Of a stretch of 60,850 nucleotides of DNA, positions 34,968 to 43,675 are shown in pieces; position 1 is the stretch's first letter, and every line of letters starts with the position of its first letter. Source of the stretch: JADJPL01 sp964607915 (lineage in GTDB: Bacteria; Bacteroidota; Bacteroidia; Chitinophagales; Saprospiraceae); contig CAZSMU010000004.1 of NCBI GenBank assembly GCA_964607915.1, forward strand, positions 1 through 60,850. Reading direction: 5' to 3'. The notes below the pieces were generated by a model. It saw only the letters and a program-made list of their open reading frames with translations, did not search any database and was not told the DNA's origin. The position numbers and the translations under genes were made by a program.

Positions 34968-36464
34968 CTACTCTTCGGGTAGCGACTCTCCTTCGGGCGA
35001 CTGCGGAGCGGGTGCGGAGGCCTGCGGGGTCTCATCGGATCCGGTGGGCGTATCGGGGGCCGGTTTGGCATTCGCTACTGCGTCGTCTGGTTCCGGTTCT
35101 GGCTGCAATGCGTCCTGGAGGTTCTCTTTCGCTTCAGAGAAGGCTTCTTCCACTTTATCTCCGACCACTTCAGCCACTGCTTTCACGGTATCCACCATAT
35201 CTTCGAGGCTATCGGAGAGAGCGGCGGAGACTACATCCACGAGGGATTCTTTGGCGGGGCGTTTTTTGGACTTGCTCAGTTCGCTGGCCAATTTTTCCAG
35301 TTTTTCGGTATCCTCTTCGCGGGCGTCGGCAGCGGCTTTTATCTCGGATGCGATTTTATCCTGGATAGCTTTTTTTGTTTCCTCCAATTTTTCCTTTTCC
35401 ACCCGGCGGGCGTCGCGTTCCTTTTGGGAAGCCATACGCTTTTCGAGGTCGGTACGGGTGTGGAGCATTTCGTCCAGTTTTTCCTGTTTGGAGCGGATGC
35501 GTTCCTCGACCATCAGAATTTTGGCTTGGCGGAGCTGGGCTTCCAGTTGGCCATCGGTTGATTCCACCTTTCGCTTTTGGAAATCGAGGTCATCGGCATC
35601 GCGTTTGATGGATTTCTCCATTTTATCAATAGCGGTGAGGAGGCCTTCGTAGCGGCGGGTGAGGCGTTCTGCGGCGGAGTTGTCTTCAGGGGCAGAAGAA
35701 GTGGCCCCGAAACGTTTTTCCTTGACGGTTTTGAACATGCTGTCGAGGGCATCCCAGACCTTATTGCGATGTTCTTTATTGAAGCGGGATTCGCGGAATT
35801 TGCGTTGCAGCTCTTTCAGTTCGTCGAAGAGCGGTTGCAGGCGGGCGCCGCTGGTCGCTTTGCGTTCGATTTCAGCGAGGGCGGCCTGGAAGCGTTCGTA
35901 GTTGTCTTTGGAGAGCTGGTCGAATTCGTGGTCCAGTTTATTGCGCAGGCCTTTGAGGTCTGTGAAGAGTTCGTTGGTGAGGTCCCTCAGGGCGTCGCCG
36001 TGTTCGCGGAACAAGTTTTTGTCTCGCACCTGCACCTGGACTTTATTCCAGAAGTTTTTCAGTTCGTCCCACACAGAAGAATCGAAACGCGGCAAGTTGG
36101 CGATACGCTCTTTGATTTCCTTCAGTTCAGACAAGTAAGCGGCGTGCAGTTTAGAGGATAGCACGACGAAGTGCCACTCTGTTTGGGCGCGTTGAATGAT
36201 ATCATCGCGTTCCGGTTTGATTCCTTTTGGCAGGATGCTTTCTGATAGAGTCAACTCCTTTTCCTCCAACACAAAACCCTCCGGGAAATCCACGGGTTTG
36301 CCGTCCCGCCATTCATCGAGCAGGCGCTGGCTGAACTCTTCCGTTGCTACTGCTTCCGGGAAGGTGTACGCCTTTACCAAGTTCTCCTGTGGCAATAATT
36401 CCAAAGCGACCAATACGCGTTCATCCTGTGCGTTAGTGCCCCAAAGCACGAGCTTCGTCTTCAT
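34968..36464 (-). CDS. DUF349-domain coiled-coil protein
   Basis: 498 aa, cytoplasmic. An N-terminal globular part (1-110) includes WHFVVLSSKLHAAYLSELKE. Residues 110-260 contain DUF349-like helical repeats (FWNKVQVQVRDKNLFREHGDALRDL, LQPLFDELKELQRKFRE, HRNKVWDALDSMFKTVKEKR). A long coiled coil (about 270-400, rich in Glu/Lys/Arg) and a low-complexity acidic Pro-rich tail follow. DUF349 proteins are common single genes in Bacteroidota with no settled function; nucleic-acid or ribosome association has been suggested. Monocistronic, with a strong terminator. Confidence 0.8.
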   Translation of the reverse strand: MKTKLVLWGTNAQDERVLVALELLPQENLVKAYTFPEAVATEEFSQRLLDEWRDGKPVDFPEGFVLEEKELTLSESILPKGIKPERDDIIQRAQTEWHFVVLSSKLHAAYLSELKEIKERIANLPRFDSSVWDELKNFWNKVQVQVRDKNLFREHGDALRDLTNELFTDLKGLRNKLDHEFDQLSKDNYERFQAALAEIERKATSGARLQPLFDELKELQRKFRESRFNKEHRNKVWDALDSMFKTVKEKRFGATSSAPEDNSAAERLTRRYEGLLTAIDKMEKSIKRDADDLDFQKRKVESTDGQLEAQLRQAKILMVEERIRSKQEKLDEMLHTRTDLEKRMASQKERDARRVEKEKLEETKKAIQDKIASEIKAAADAREEDTEKLEKLASELSKSKKRPAKESLVDVVSAALSDSLEDMVDTVKAVAEVVGDKVEEAFSEAKENLQDALQPEPEPDDAVANAKPAPDTPTGSDETPQASAPAPQSPEGESLPEE

Positions 36465-36576
36465 AACATCTGGCTCCTTTCGTTAGTAAATCCAATTCGT
36501 CCCTGTTGTGCGATACCCGCCGGCATGGTTTTGGCCATTTTCGGGCGGTATCCTTATAAATATGGTTCAAAAGTAC

Positions 36577-36600
36577 ATAAAATTGGTTGGTATCCAACCC
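36577..36600 (-). terminator. Probable terminator behind asd
   Basis: Small stem GGTTGG (36585-36590) / CCAACC (36594-36599). On the minus strand it is followed by AATTTTATG, a weak U-rich tract. It lies 39 bases after the asd stop. Confidence 0.5.
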
Positions 36601-36638
36601 ACTTTTTGATTTTCCTTAAAAAGCGGCCCGGGGCCGAG

Positions 36639-37649
36639 TCATACCCGGGAACCAGCGAGCCCGTTGCGATAGAGGTACCACGCGATCTGGACGGCGTTGG
36701 TAGCCGCCCCTTTGCGCAGGTTATCGGCTACGATCCAGAGGTTGAGGCCATTTTCGACCGATTCATCGCGGCGGATGCGGCCCACGAAGACCTCGTCGCG
36801 GTCTTTGCTCGTCAGCGGCATCGGGTACTCGTTTTTAGACGGGTCGTCCTGTACGATGATACCCGGTGTGGCGCGCAGCAGTTCGCGGGCTTCATCCGGG
36901 CTCACGGGGTGTTCGAACTCCACGTTGACCGATTCGGAGTGCCCGCCGACGACGGGTACGCGAACGGTAGTAGAGGTGATGCGGATAGACTGGTCGCCCA
37001 GGATTTTCCGCGTCTCGTGTACGAGTTTCATTTCCTCTTTGGTATAGCCATTGTCGAGGAATACATCGCACTGGGGCAGGCAATTTTCCAGGATTTGATA
37101 GGGGTAGGCCATTTCCTCTGGTTTAGGATGGAACCCTTTGCGCTCGAGCTGGTATTGTTTTACCGCCTTCATCCCCGTGCCGGTGATAGACTGGTACGTG
37201 GATACCACAATGCGGCGGATGTGGAATTGACGGTGCAGGGGGGCCAGGGCCAGCACCATTTGTATGGTAGAGCAGTTGGGGTTGGCGATGATTTTATCGT
37301 CCGGGCCCAGGGTATCCGCGTTGATTTCCGGCACGATCAATTTTTTATCGGGAGCCATACGCCAGGCGGAGGAATTGTCCACCACGACGGAGCCTGCGGC
37401 TTCGAAGCGAGGCGCCCACTCTAAGGAAGTCCCGCCTCCTGCCGAAAAGATAGCGATATCCGGGCTCAGGGCCACGGCCTCTTTCATTCCGATGACTTCG
37501 TAATTTTTTCCTTTGAACACCACTTCCTTGCCCACCGATTTTTCGGAAGCCACCGGTATGAACTCAGATACCGGAAAGTCCTGTTCTTCCAGGACGCGGC
37601 ACATAATACCGCCGACCAGGCCGGTCACGCCGACTACTGCTACTTTCAT
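36639..37649 (-). CDS. asd: Aspartate-semialdehyde dehydrogenase
   Basis: 336 aa. Reduces aspartyl phosphate to aspartate semialdehyde with NADPH, the branch point to lysine/diaminopimelate, threonine and methionine. Rossmann start KVAVVGVTGLVG, SAGGGTSLEWAP, DNSSAWRM, catalytic C126 in ANPNCSTIQM, and the active-site His in VPVVGGHSESVNVEF. Normal length for the Gram-positive/Bacteroidota type. Monocistronic; divergent from the lamin-tail gene, with TTTTTG immediately before the ATG suggesting a very short leader. Confidence 0.95.
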   Translation of the reverse strand: MKVAVVGVTGLVGGIMCRVLEEQDFPVSEFIPVASEKSVGKEVVFKGKNYEVIGMKEAVALSPDIAIFSAGGGTSLEWAPRFEAAGSVVVDNSSAWRMAPDKKLIVPEINADTLGPDDKIIANPNCSTIQMVLALAPLHRQFHIRRIVVSTYQSITGTGMKAVKQYQLERKGFHPKPEEMAYPYQILENCLPQCDVFLDNGYTKEEMKLVHETRKILGDQSIRITSTTVRVPVVGGHSESVNVEFEHPVSPDEARELLRATPGIIVQDDPSKNEYPMPLTSKDRDEVFVGRIRRDESVENGLNLWIVADNLRKGAATNAVQIAWYLYRNGLAGSRV

Positions 37650-37842
37650 TTTTGCAAAAATTTAGACCTTCTGACAAATCATTGTTCTAGTCTGTTTTAT
37701 CTGGTTATTGGGCTAAAAAAACATTAGTTTGATGATTGCCAGACCCTTGCTTTTCAAGTTAGGATGATTTACGAACAGCGCGGTCGGGCAAAGGCGCGGC
37801 AAAGATAACGCATAAACCCTTACCTTGCATCGCTTTAATTCA

Positions 37843-37906
37843 CAGACTTGGTGCAGAAAGTGTTCAGGCGCGGCAAAACGCCTGTTTTTGAGGTGTGCCA
37901 GGTCTG
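37843..37906. repeat. Dispersed palindromic repeat, copy I (short, divergent)
   Basis: Ends CAGACTTGG (37843-37851) and CCAGGTCTG (37898-37906) pair over nine positions with one G-U. The left end continues TGC as in AGACTTGTTGC, and the right end is followed by ATAA as in copy H. The middle is a hairpin CAGGCG/CGCCTG (37865-37884) followed by TTTTT on the plus strand. Unlike the other copies it lies upstream of a gene (start 37922), so as RNA it would sit in a leader and could act as an attenuator. Confidence 0.55.
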
Positions 37907-37921
37907 ATAAACCCGGTTGAC

Positions 37922-38833
37922 ATGTACCAAAAATCCCTTTCCGTCCTCTTTTTTGCGGTCTGCAGCAGTTTTTATGGCGCGGATGCACAGAGCCCTGCCC
38001 CTGGAGAGCTGCGGATCAGCGAGTTGCTTTTTGACCCTCAGCCGGGAGGCAAGGATTTCATCGAGCTCTACAATGCCTCTGCGAGAACCCTGGAGCTGCG
38101 GGGGCTGGTGTTGTACAACACCGCCAAAGAAGGCTACAGCACCCGCGAAAGTTCAATCAAGGTCTCCTGCCTCTTGCCGCCCGGCCAGTGGATAGCTCTT
38201 ACGCCGGACACGGCCGACCTGAGGCGCCGATACCCCCTTGCCCGTGCCGGCAACCTGTTCCCCAACGCGCTTCCCACCCTGGACCCCGACGCAGGGAACC
38301 TCACCCTGCTCCATGCCGGAATTCGCTTAGATACTTTTGATTATCAATCTGATATGCACCATCCTTTACTAAAAAACCGGCGGGGCGTGTCCCTGGAGCG
38401 CCTCTCATTGGAACGGCCTGCCGCAGATAGGCAGAACTGGCATTCTGCGGCGGGCGACCGGGGCTATGCCACACCAGGAGCCCGCAACTCACAGGGCGAC
38501 CAGGGCAGGGGCAAAACGCCTTTTTTCAAGCTACCGGAGGTCCTCTTCTCCCCCGACGGCGACGGATACCAGGAAGCCATGGCCCTGCAGTACGAAACCG
38601 ACGCGCCGGGCTATGCCGCTACCATCCTCATCTTTGACGCACAAGGACGCACGGTGCGCCGTCTCGTACACAGGGATCTGTTGGGCGCACAAGGCTCCTA
38701 CACCTGGGACGGCTTGGACGCAGAAGGCCGGTTGGTACCCGTCGGCTTATACGTCATCTGGATAGAATACGTCCATCCGGAAAAACAGGTGGCGCCCCAG
38801 ACGCTGACCTGTGTCCGGGCCAAAAAACTTTGA
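37922..38833 (+). CDS. Lamin-tail-domain secreted protein
   Basis: 303 aa from ATG at 37922. Signal peptide 1-22 (SFYGADAQ). Residues 28-140 form a lamin tail (LTD) Ig-like domain: ELRISELLFDPQPGGKDFIELYN, LVLYNTAKEG. A second Ig-like part at about 210-300 resembles FlgD/gliding-motility C-terminal modules: SPDGDGYQEAMAL and YTWDGLDAEGRLVPVGLYVIW. Members are secreted or cell-surface proteins in gliding or T9SS-bearing Bacteroidota. No clear T9SS C-terminal sorting signal is visible. dgkA starts 2 bases after its stop. Confidence 0.83.
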   Translation: MYQKSLSVLFFAVCSSFYGADAQSPAPGELRISELLFDPQPGGKDFIELYNASARTLELRGLVLYNTAKEGYSTRESSIKVSCLLPPGQWIALTPDTADLRRRYPLARAGNLFPNALPTLDPDAGNLTLLHAGIRLDTFDYQSDMHHPLLKNRRGVSLERLSLERPAADRQNWHSAAGDRGYATPGARNSQGDQGRGKTPFFKLPEVLFSPDGDGYQEAMALQYETDAPGYAATILIFDAQGRTVRRLVHRDLLGAQGSYTWDGLDAEGRLVPVGLYVIWIEYVHPEKQVAPQTLTCVRAKKL

Positions 38834-38835
38834 AC

Positions 38836-39204
38836 ATGATCAAAAAACGCTTGCTCGGTTTCCGCTACGCCTTTCGTGGCATTGCCCTGCTGTTTGCCAC
38901 GCAGGCCAACGCCCGCATACACCTTGCCGCAGCCTTTACCGTGTTCGCTGCCGGCCTGTTTTTCCAGGTTTCGCGCACGGAATGGATACTGCTGGCCTTA
39001 AGTATATGCCTTGTGCTCATGGCCGAGGCCCTGAACACGGCCCTGGAGTTCCTGACCGATCTCGTCTCCCCGGGGTACCACGAACTTGCCGGCAAGGCCA
39101 AAGACACGGCGGCGGGAGCAGTACTCATTTGTGCCCTGGGGGCGGCAGGGGTAGGGATAGCCATTTTCGCCCCGCGGTTATTAGCGTTGCTGGATGGTCC
39201 TTGA
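38836..39204 (+). CDS. dgkA: Diacylglycerol kinase (DgkA type)
   Basis: 122 aa from ATG at 38836 (a TTG six bases earlier overlaps the previous stop and is less likely). Small integral membrane kinase with three transmembrane helices. The family signature is visible in AEALNTALEFLTDLVSP and GKAKDTAAGAVL (Glu, Asn, Asp, Lys of the active site). It phosphorylates diacylglycerol or undecaprenol, recycling lipid made during envelope synthesis. Translationally close to the lamin-tail gene, with which no functional link is known. Confidence 0.92.
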   Translation: MIKKRLLGFRYAFRGIALLFATQANARIHLAAAFTVFAAGLFFQVSRTEWILLALSICLVLMAEALNTALEFLTDLVSPGYHELAGKAKDTAAGAVLICALGAAGVGIAIFAPRLLALLDGP

Positions 39205-39258
39205 AGGGGCAACCGATTTTATCTTTGCCCGCCGTAGGCGGGTTGACAAATAGTTATC

Positions 39259-39266
39259 TATTTTTG
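39259..39266 (+). promoter_or_regulatory. Putative -7 box (TATTTTTG) for the acetyltransferase/pcm operon
   Basis: TATTTTTG matches TAnnTTTG; the ATG at 39277 is only 10 bases downstream, implying a very short leader. A GC hairpin (CCCGCC/GGCGGG, 39228-39242) lies just upstream and may close the dgkA transcript. Confidence 0.5.
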
Positions 39267-39276
39267 TGAAAAACAA

Positions 39277-39741
39277 ATGATTTACTTTGAATACCTGCCT
39301 TTTGAAGAACTGAGCGTTTACCGCCTGTACGAAATCATGGCCCGCCGCCAGGAGGTTTTCTGTGTAGAGCAGAACTGCCCCTATCTGGACCCTGACGGGC
39401 TGGATTTCCAAGCTCTCCACCTGATGGGGCTCGACGAATCCGGCGATATCGTCGCGTATGCGCGCCTGCTGCCGGAAGGAAGCCCTTACGAGGGCTACCA
39501 ATCCTTTGGCAGGGTACTGACGATAGCCAGCCAGCGTCGCACGGGCATAGGAAAAATTTTGGTCGAAAAGGCTCTGGAAGCAATGGAAGCGTCGTTTGGC
39601 AGCGGCCCCGTCAAGATATCGGCACAGAGTTACCTCGTTCCGTTTTACCACCGCTTTGGCTTTGAGTCCTCCGGACCTGAATACCTGGAAGACGGCATTC
39701 CCCATACGCCCATGATCAAAAAGCAGGCTTCATCTGTATAA
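39277..39741 (+). CDS. GNAT-family N-acetyltransferase, ElaA-like
   Basis: 154 aa, the ElaA length. The N-terminal part (FEELSVYRLYEIMARRQEVFCVEQNCPYLDPDGLD) is characteristic of ElaA. The acetyl-CoA pyrophosphate loop is QRRTGIGKILVEKAL (R/Q-x-x-G-x-G), followed by the C-terminal FYHRFGFESSG. The acceptor is unknown. Followed after 16 bases by pcm in the same direction. Confidence 0.9.
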   Translation: MIYFEYLPFEELSVYRLYEIMARRQEVFCVEQNCPYLDPDGLDFQALHLMGLDESGDIVAYARLLPEGSPYEGYQSFGRVLTIASQRRTGIGKILVEKALEAMEASFGSGPVKISAQSYLVPFYHRFGFESSGPEYLEDGIPHTPMIKKQASSV

Positions 39742-39757
39742 CCCGACAAACCGCATT

Positions 39758-40405
39758 ATGCCATTAAAAGACACCTATCTGCTCCAGGGTATGCGCAGAA
39801 AACTCGTAGAGGGGTTGCGCCAAAAAGGCATCCGGGACGAGCGTGTGCTGAAGGCCATGGAAGAGTTGCCCCGGCACTACTTCCTGGATCCGGGTTTTGA
39901 GGAATGGGCCTACCAGGACCAGGCCTTCCCCATTGGCTCTGAGCAGACCATCTCCCAGCCGTATACCGTGGCCTACATGACCGAGCTCCTCGAGGTGCGC
40001 AAACGAGACAAAGTACTGGAGATAGGCACTGGCTCCGGCTACCAGGCGGCTATCCTGGCCCTGTTAGGCGGCCGGGTGTTCACCATAGAACGGCATAAAG
40101 CCCTGTACGAAACAGCCCGGTCGTTGCTCCACGAGCTAGGCCTGGACCGCATCCGCACGTTTTTCCGGGACGGGACCAAGGGGCTGCCCGAGTTTGCCCC
40201 CTTCGACCGCATCATCGTCACGGCTGGTGCGGCGCGGGTGCCCGAGGCCCTGCTCCAGCAGCTCGCATTAGGCGGCATCCTGGTCATCCCGCTCGGCGAG
40301 GATGGCCAGACCATGTACAAGATTACCCGCATTACAGAAACCGAGTACCGGGAAGAGGCCAAAGGCCCTTTCCGCTTCGTACCATTCCTGACCGGTACAG
40401 AGTAG
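39758..40405 (+). CDS. pcm: Protein-L-isoaspartate O-methyltransferase
   Basis: 215 aa. Repairs isomerised Asp/Asn residues by S-adenosylmethionine-dependent methylation. Motifs: GIRDERVLKAMEELPRHYFL at the start, QTISQPYTVAYMTELL (substrate loop), the SAM site VLEIGTGSGYQAAIL, RDGTKGLPEFAPFDRIIVTA, and VIPLGEDGQTMYKI. Standard length and cytoplasmic. Second gene behind the ElaA-like acetyltransferase. Confidence 0.95.
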   Translation: MPLKDTYLLQGMRRKLVEGLRQKGIRDERVLKAMEELPRHYFLDPGFEEWAYQDQAFPIGSEQTISQPYTVAYMTELLEVRKRDKVLEIGTGSGYQAAILALLGGRVFTIERHKALYETARSLLHELGLDRIRTFFRDGTKGLPEFAPFDRIIVTAGAARVPEALLQQLALGGILVIPLGEDGQTMYKITRITETEYREEAKGPFRFVPFLTGTE

Positions 40406-40523
40406 TTGCCTTTTTCGGCCCTACCAAACCTGTCCCTGCGCCCGACAAAAGCATCCGTCCTTGTTAAACTTGCTGCGGGAAGCCCCCGGAAGGCTCTCTT
40501 TTTATGCAGTTCAAACGACAAAG

Positions 40524-41675
40524 ATGGCGATTCTTTCCCCTTTTCGAACCTTGCTGCTGTTTGCGGCGCTCGCGCTGCTCGGTATGGCGGCAATCCCCGG
40601 TCTGCAGGTATCCTTACTGCCCTCCTTCCAACCGGCGCAATTAGAAGTGGCATACACCGTAAAAGATGCGGCGCCTGATTTGGTCGAGCGTCTGGCGAGC
40701 GCCCCCCTGGAAGGCATTTTGTCCCAACTAAGGGGCCTGGCGCATATCCATTCCATTTCCGGGCAGGGAGAAGGGCGCATCACGCTGGAATACAAAACCG
40801 GAGAGGACCTGGCCCTCCGAAGGGCGGAGCTAGTGGCCCTGATCCGACGGTCTTATCCCCGGCTCGAAGGCAGCGTCTCCTACCCCGAAATACACTCCTC
40901 TACCGAGGGATCCGATTCCGGTATGCCCCTGATGTCGTACACCATAGCCGGCCCCGAGGCGGCCTCGGGCCTGCAGCGCCATGCCGAAGCGGTCTTCCGC
41001 AGGCGGCTGTCGGCATTGCAGGGGGTGCGCGAAGCGGTCCTTTCGGGGTTTTCAGGTGTGGCGTGCGTCATCCGCTTTGACGAGGCCCGTTTGGAAGCGG
41101 TGGGTTTGACTCCGGAGGCCCTTCAGCAGGTTTTACAGGAGCCGTTTCGGGAACGCTACCCCGGGCTTGCAAGGCCCGGCGAGGGACGAGCGCTCTTTGT
41201 GCGGTACCACCCTGGCCCGGGCGGACTGGAGAAAATCGGATGGATGGGTATCCCTCTTCCCGGCGGGGGGCAGATCCCACTGAAAGAGTTGGCCCATATC
41301 CGCCTGGAAGAGGTTCCTGCCCAAACCCGGTTCCGTGTCAATGGGAAGCCCGGGGTTTTGCTCACGCTCTTTGCGCGAGCGGGGGCCAACAAGATCGCTA
41401 CGGCCCACAGGGTGCGGGAAGAAGTACAGAAAGCGGCAAAAGAATTGCCTGAAGGCTATACCGTGCGGCTTGCCCACGACGAGAGCAGCCCTCTGCGGCG
41501 GGAGATCCGCAGGACTGCGCTGCGCAGTGCGGCTTCTGTGGCGGTATTGCTCGCTTTTTTGCTGTTTGCCTACCGCGAGGGCCGCAGCCTGGCGGTATTG
41601 GCTTCCGGGCTGTTGGTCAATATCGGGTTGGCGCTATTGGCCGTCCGCATATTAAGGTTCCAACAATTGCCATAA
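40524..41675 (+). CDS. RND efflux permease, N-terminal part (broken by assembly gap)
   Basis: 383 aa from ATG at 40524 (MAILSPFRTL). First membrane segment, then the porter subdomains PN1/PN2 (LVERLASAPLEGILSQLRGLAHIHSISGQGEG, MSYTIAGPEAASGLQRHAEAVF), PC-like part, and membrane helices TM2-TM3 (ASVAVLLAFLLFAYREGRSLAVLASGLLVNIGLALLAVRIL). The frame stops after RFQQLP exactly where TM4, with the proton-relay Asp, should follow. The last 40 bases before the Ns are AT-rich and unlike the gene. Together with 41741-43675 this is one HAE-type permease; the missing segment would be about 40-60 residues. Confidence 0.8.
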   Translation: MAILSPFRTLLLFAALALLGMAAIPGLQVSLLPSFQPAQLEVAYTVKDAAPDLVERLASAPLEGILSQLRGLAHIHSISGQGEGRITLEYKTGEDLALRRAELVALIRRSYPRLEGSVSYPEIHSSTEGSDSGMPLMSYTIAGPEAASGLQRHAEAVFRRRLSALQGVREAVLSGFSGVACVIRFDEARLEAVGLTPEALQQVLQEPFRERYPGLARPGEGRALFVRYHPGPGGLEKIGWMGIPLPGGGQIPLKELAHIRLEEVPAQTRFRVNGKPGVLLTLFARAGANKIATAHRVREEVQKAAKELPEGYTVRLAHDESSPLRREIRRTALRSAASVAVLLAFLLFAYREGRSLAVLASGLLVNIGLALLAVRILRFQQLP

Positions 41676-41710
41676 AGAAGAACTTTATTTGATCTAAAAT
41701 AAAACCAATT

Positions 41711-41720
41711 NNNNNNNNNN
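41711..41720. other. Assembly gap (10 N) with abnormal flanks
   Basis: Ten Ns inside an RND permease gene. The left flank (41672-41710) is AT-rich; the right flank (41780-41815) has long C and G homopolymers. The flanks do not encode the expected TM4 region, so they look like poor contig ends or the edges of an inserted element. Confidence 0.9.
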
Positions 41721-41740
41721 GGCGTGTTTGCCCTTTCCCT

Positions 41741-43675
41741 TTGGCCTGGCCCGAAGCCGGGTTTTGGTCATGCCCCGTTCCCCCAACCGGGGGGGGGGAG
41801 GGGGGGGTGGGCCCTGCGTTGGTCGGGGCCATGTGCACCACGCTGGCAGCCCTTGGGACCGTTTTTCTCCTACCCAAAGGAGAGCGGCAGACCCTGGAAG
41901 ATTTCGCTACGGTAGCCGGCATCACCCTGCTCTGTTCTACGGCCGTGGCACTGGCCTATGTGCCGGCTGCCTATACTGCGCTCGGTACCGAGACGAGCGG
42001 ACAGGGGAAACTACGCCGCGCGTCGCGGAGGGAAGTGCGGTGGTTCGGTCGGTACTATCATATCCTGTCCCGCTGCGCCCGCTACCGCGGCATCTACCTG
42101 ACCCTTTGGCTACTGGCATTTGGGCTACCCCTTTTCCGGATGCCATCCCGAATAGAGGGATGGGCGTTCTACAACCGAACGATTGGTTCTCGCACCTATC
42201 AAGAGCAGTGGAAACAACCCATAGAGCAGCTGTTCGGCGGTACATTTCGGATATTCATGCAAAACCTATATCTGCGTTCCGGCAAGCGGGAACCTGGACC
42301 AACCCGCTTGTTCGCCGATATCCGCCTGGTGCAGGAGGCGGCACCCGGGCAGATAGACACCCTGCTCCAGCGGGTGGAGGCCCTGCTGTCGGGCGGCCAA
42401 GGCGTAGCACAGTTTTCAGGCAGGGTCCTTTCCTACCGGGAGGCGCGTATAGAAGTTAGCTTCGCGAACTCCCGGGAAGAGGCGCAGCAGGCCAGGGCAT
42501 TGCGCGACCGCCTCGTGTCGTATTCGCGCTACTGGAGCGGAGCCGAGTGGTCTGTTTACGGGGTGGGCAGGGGCTTTGCCAGTAGTCCAGGGACTGGTTT
42601 TGGCCACTACCAAATCAAGCTACTCGGGTATCGGGACGACGAGTTGGCGCGGCAGGCGAAAGAAGTCCAGATGCTCCTCGCAAGGCATCCCCGCGTTCGG
42701 AACATAGACCCCGACGCGTTGGCCGACTATCGCGAGATGCCCTCCTATTCCTATCGGCTCGATTTGGACGCTGCACAACTGTACGTATATGGTATCCTGC
42801 CCGGCGACGTCTATCGCGCCCTGGCCTGGAGGGACCCCAACCTACCCGATTTGGGGCGCATATCGCACGCAGGGCGAATGCTCCCCCTGCGCCTGGCCCC
42901 CGGCGGAGCTGAAGCTCTCGGCATCGGACAACTGTTGCAAACCCCCTTGGCAGTAGGCCCGCAGCGGCAACTGCGGATTCAGGATGCCGGTTCGTTGAGC
43001 CTTCAGCGCGGTGCCCCGGCCCTGCGGAGGGAAGATCGGCGCTTTGTGCGCGTGCTGAGCTATGACTTCAGCGGTCCGACCGCACACGGAGAAAAGCTGG
43101 TTGAAGCCACGATTGCCTCGCTGAACCAGAGACTTCCGCCCGGGTATGAGGCCGTTCGGCCAGAGTACCCCGGCAGCGGCAGCCGACCCTCGACCAGGTA
43201 CGGCCGCTTGCTCTTCGTATTGCTGTTGGCCAACTATTTCATTTGCGCCATCCTATTTGAAAAAACCAGGCAGCCTTTGGCTATCCTCGCGATGGTGCCC
43301 CTCTCCTTCATCGGACTGTTCCTCACGTTTGCGGGGGGAGGAATCCACTTTGACCAGGGAGGCTATGCTGCGATGGTATTATTGGGCGGCACAGCGCTCC
43401 ATTCTGCTATTTTTGTGCTCAGCGACTACTACAAGCACCCCCGACGTCGGCACCTGCCGAACAGGGCCCTGCTCAAATCGCTGCTCGCCCGTTCACGCGC
43501 CACCGCACTCACCGTATCCTCTACCGTTCTTGGGCTTTTGCCCTTCCTGTTCGGCAATCCGGACGAGCCCTTTTGGTTTCCGCTTGCTGCCGGCACGACC
43601 GGGGGCCTGTTGTTTTCCCTGGTTGCGCTCTATGCAGCATTACCAGTCATGCTGTGGTCGCGCAAGAGCAGATGA
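41741..43675 (+). CDS. RND efflux permease, C-terminal part (broken by assembly gap)
   Basis: The frame is open from 41741, but credible coding begins near 41815 with ALVGAMCTTLAALGTVFLLP, which corresponds to TM5 of HAE-type RND pumps. It continues through TM6, a second porter domain (IKLLGYRDDELARQAKEVQ, SYRLDLDAAQLYVYGILPGDVYRAL), and the TM8-TM12 block (LLFVLLLANYFICAILFE, LAILAMVPLSFIGLFLTFAGG, RSRATALTVSSTVLGLLPFLFG). The upstream 75 residues of the frame are Gly/Pro-rich and not credible. The downstream adaptor and second permease suggest a multi-component pump. Confidence 0.78.
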   Translation: MAWPEAGFWSCPVPPTGGGEGGVGPALVGAMCTTLAALGTVFLLPKGERQTLEDFATVAGITLLCSTAVALAYVPAAYTALGTETSGQGKLRRASRREVRWFGRYYHILSRCARYRGIYLTLWLLAFGLPLFRMPSRIEGWAFYNRTIGSRTYQEQWKQPIEQLFGGTFRIFMQNLYLRSGKREPGPTRLFADIRLVQEAAPGQIDTLLQRVEALLSGGQGVAQFSGRVLSYREARIEVSFANSREEAQQARALRDRLVSYSRYWSGAEWSVYGVGRGFASSPGTGFGHYQIKLLGYRDDELARQAKEVQMLLARHPRVRNIDPDALADYREMPSYSYRLDLDAAQLYVYGILPGDVYRALAWRDPNLPDLGRISHAGRMLPLRLAPGGAEALGIGQLLQTPLAVGPQRQLRIQDAGSLSLQRGAPALRREDRRFVRVLSYDFSGPTAHGEKLVEATIASLNQRLPPGYEAVRPEYPGSGSRPSTRYGRLLFVLLLANYFICAILFEKTRQPLAILAMVPLSFIGLFLTFAGGGIHFDQGGYAAMVLLGGTALHSAIFVLSDYYKHPRRRHLPNRALLKSLLARSRATALTVSSTVLGLLPFLFGNPDEPFWFPLAAGTTGGLLFSLVALYAALPVMLWSRKSR

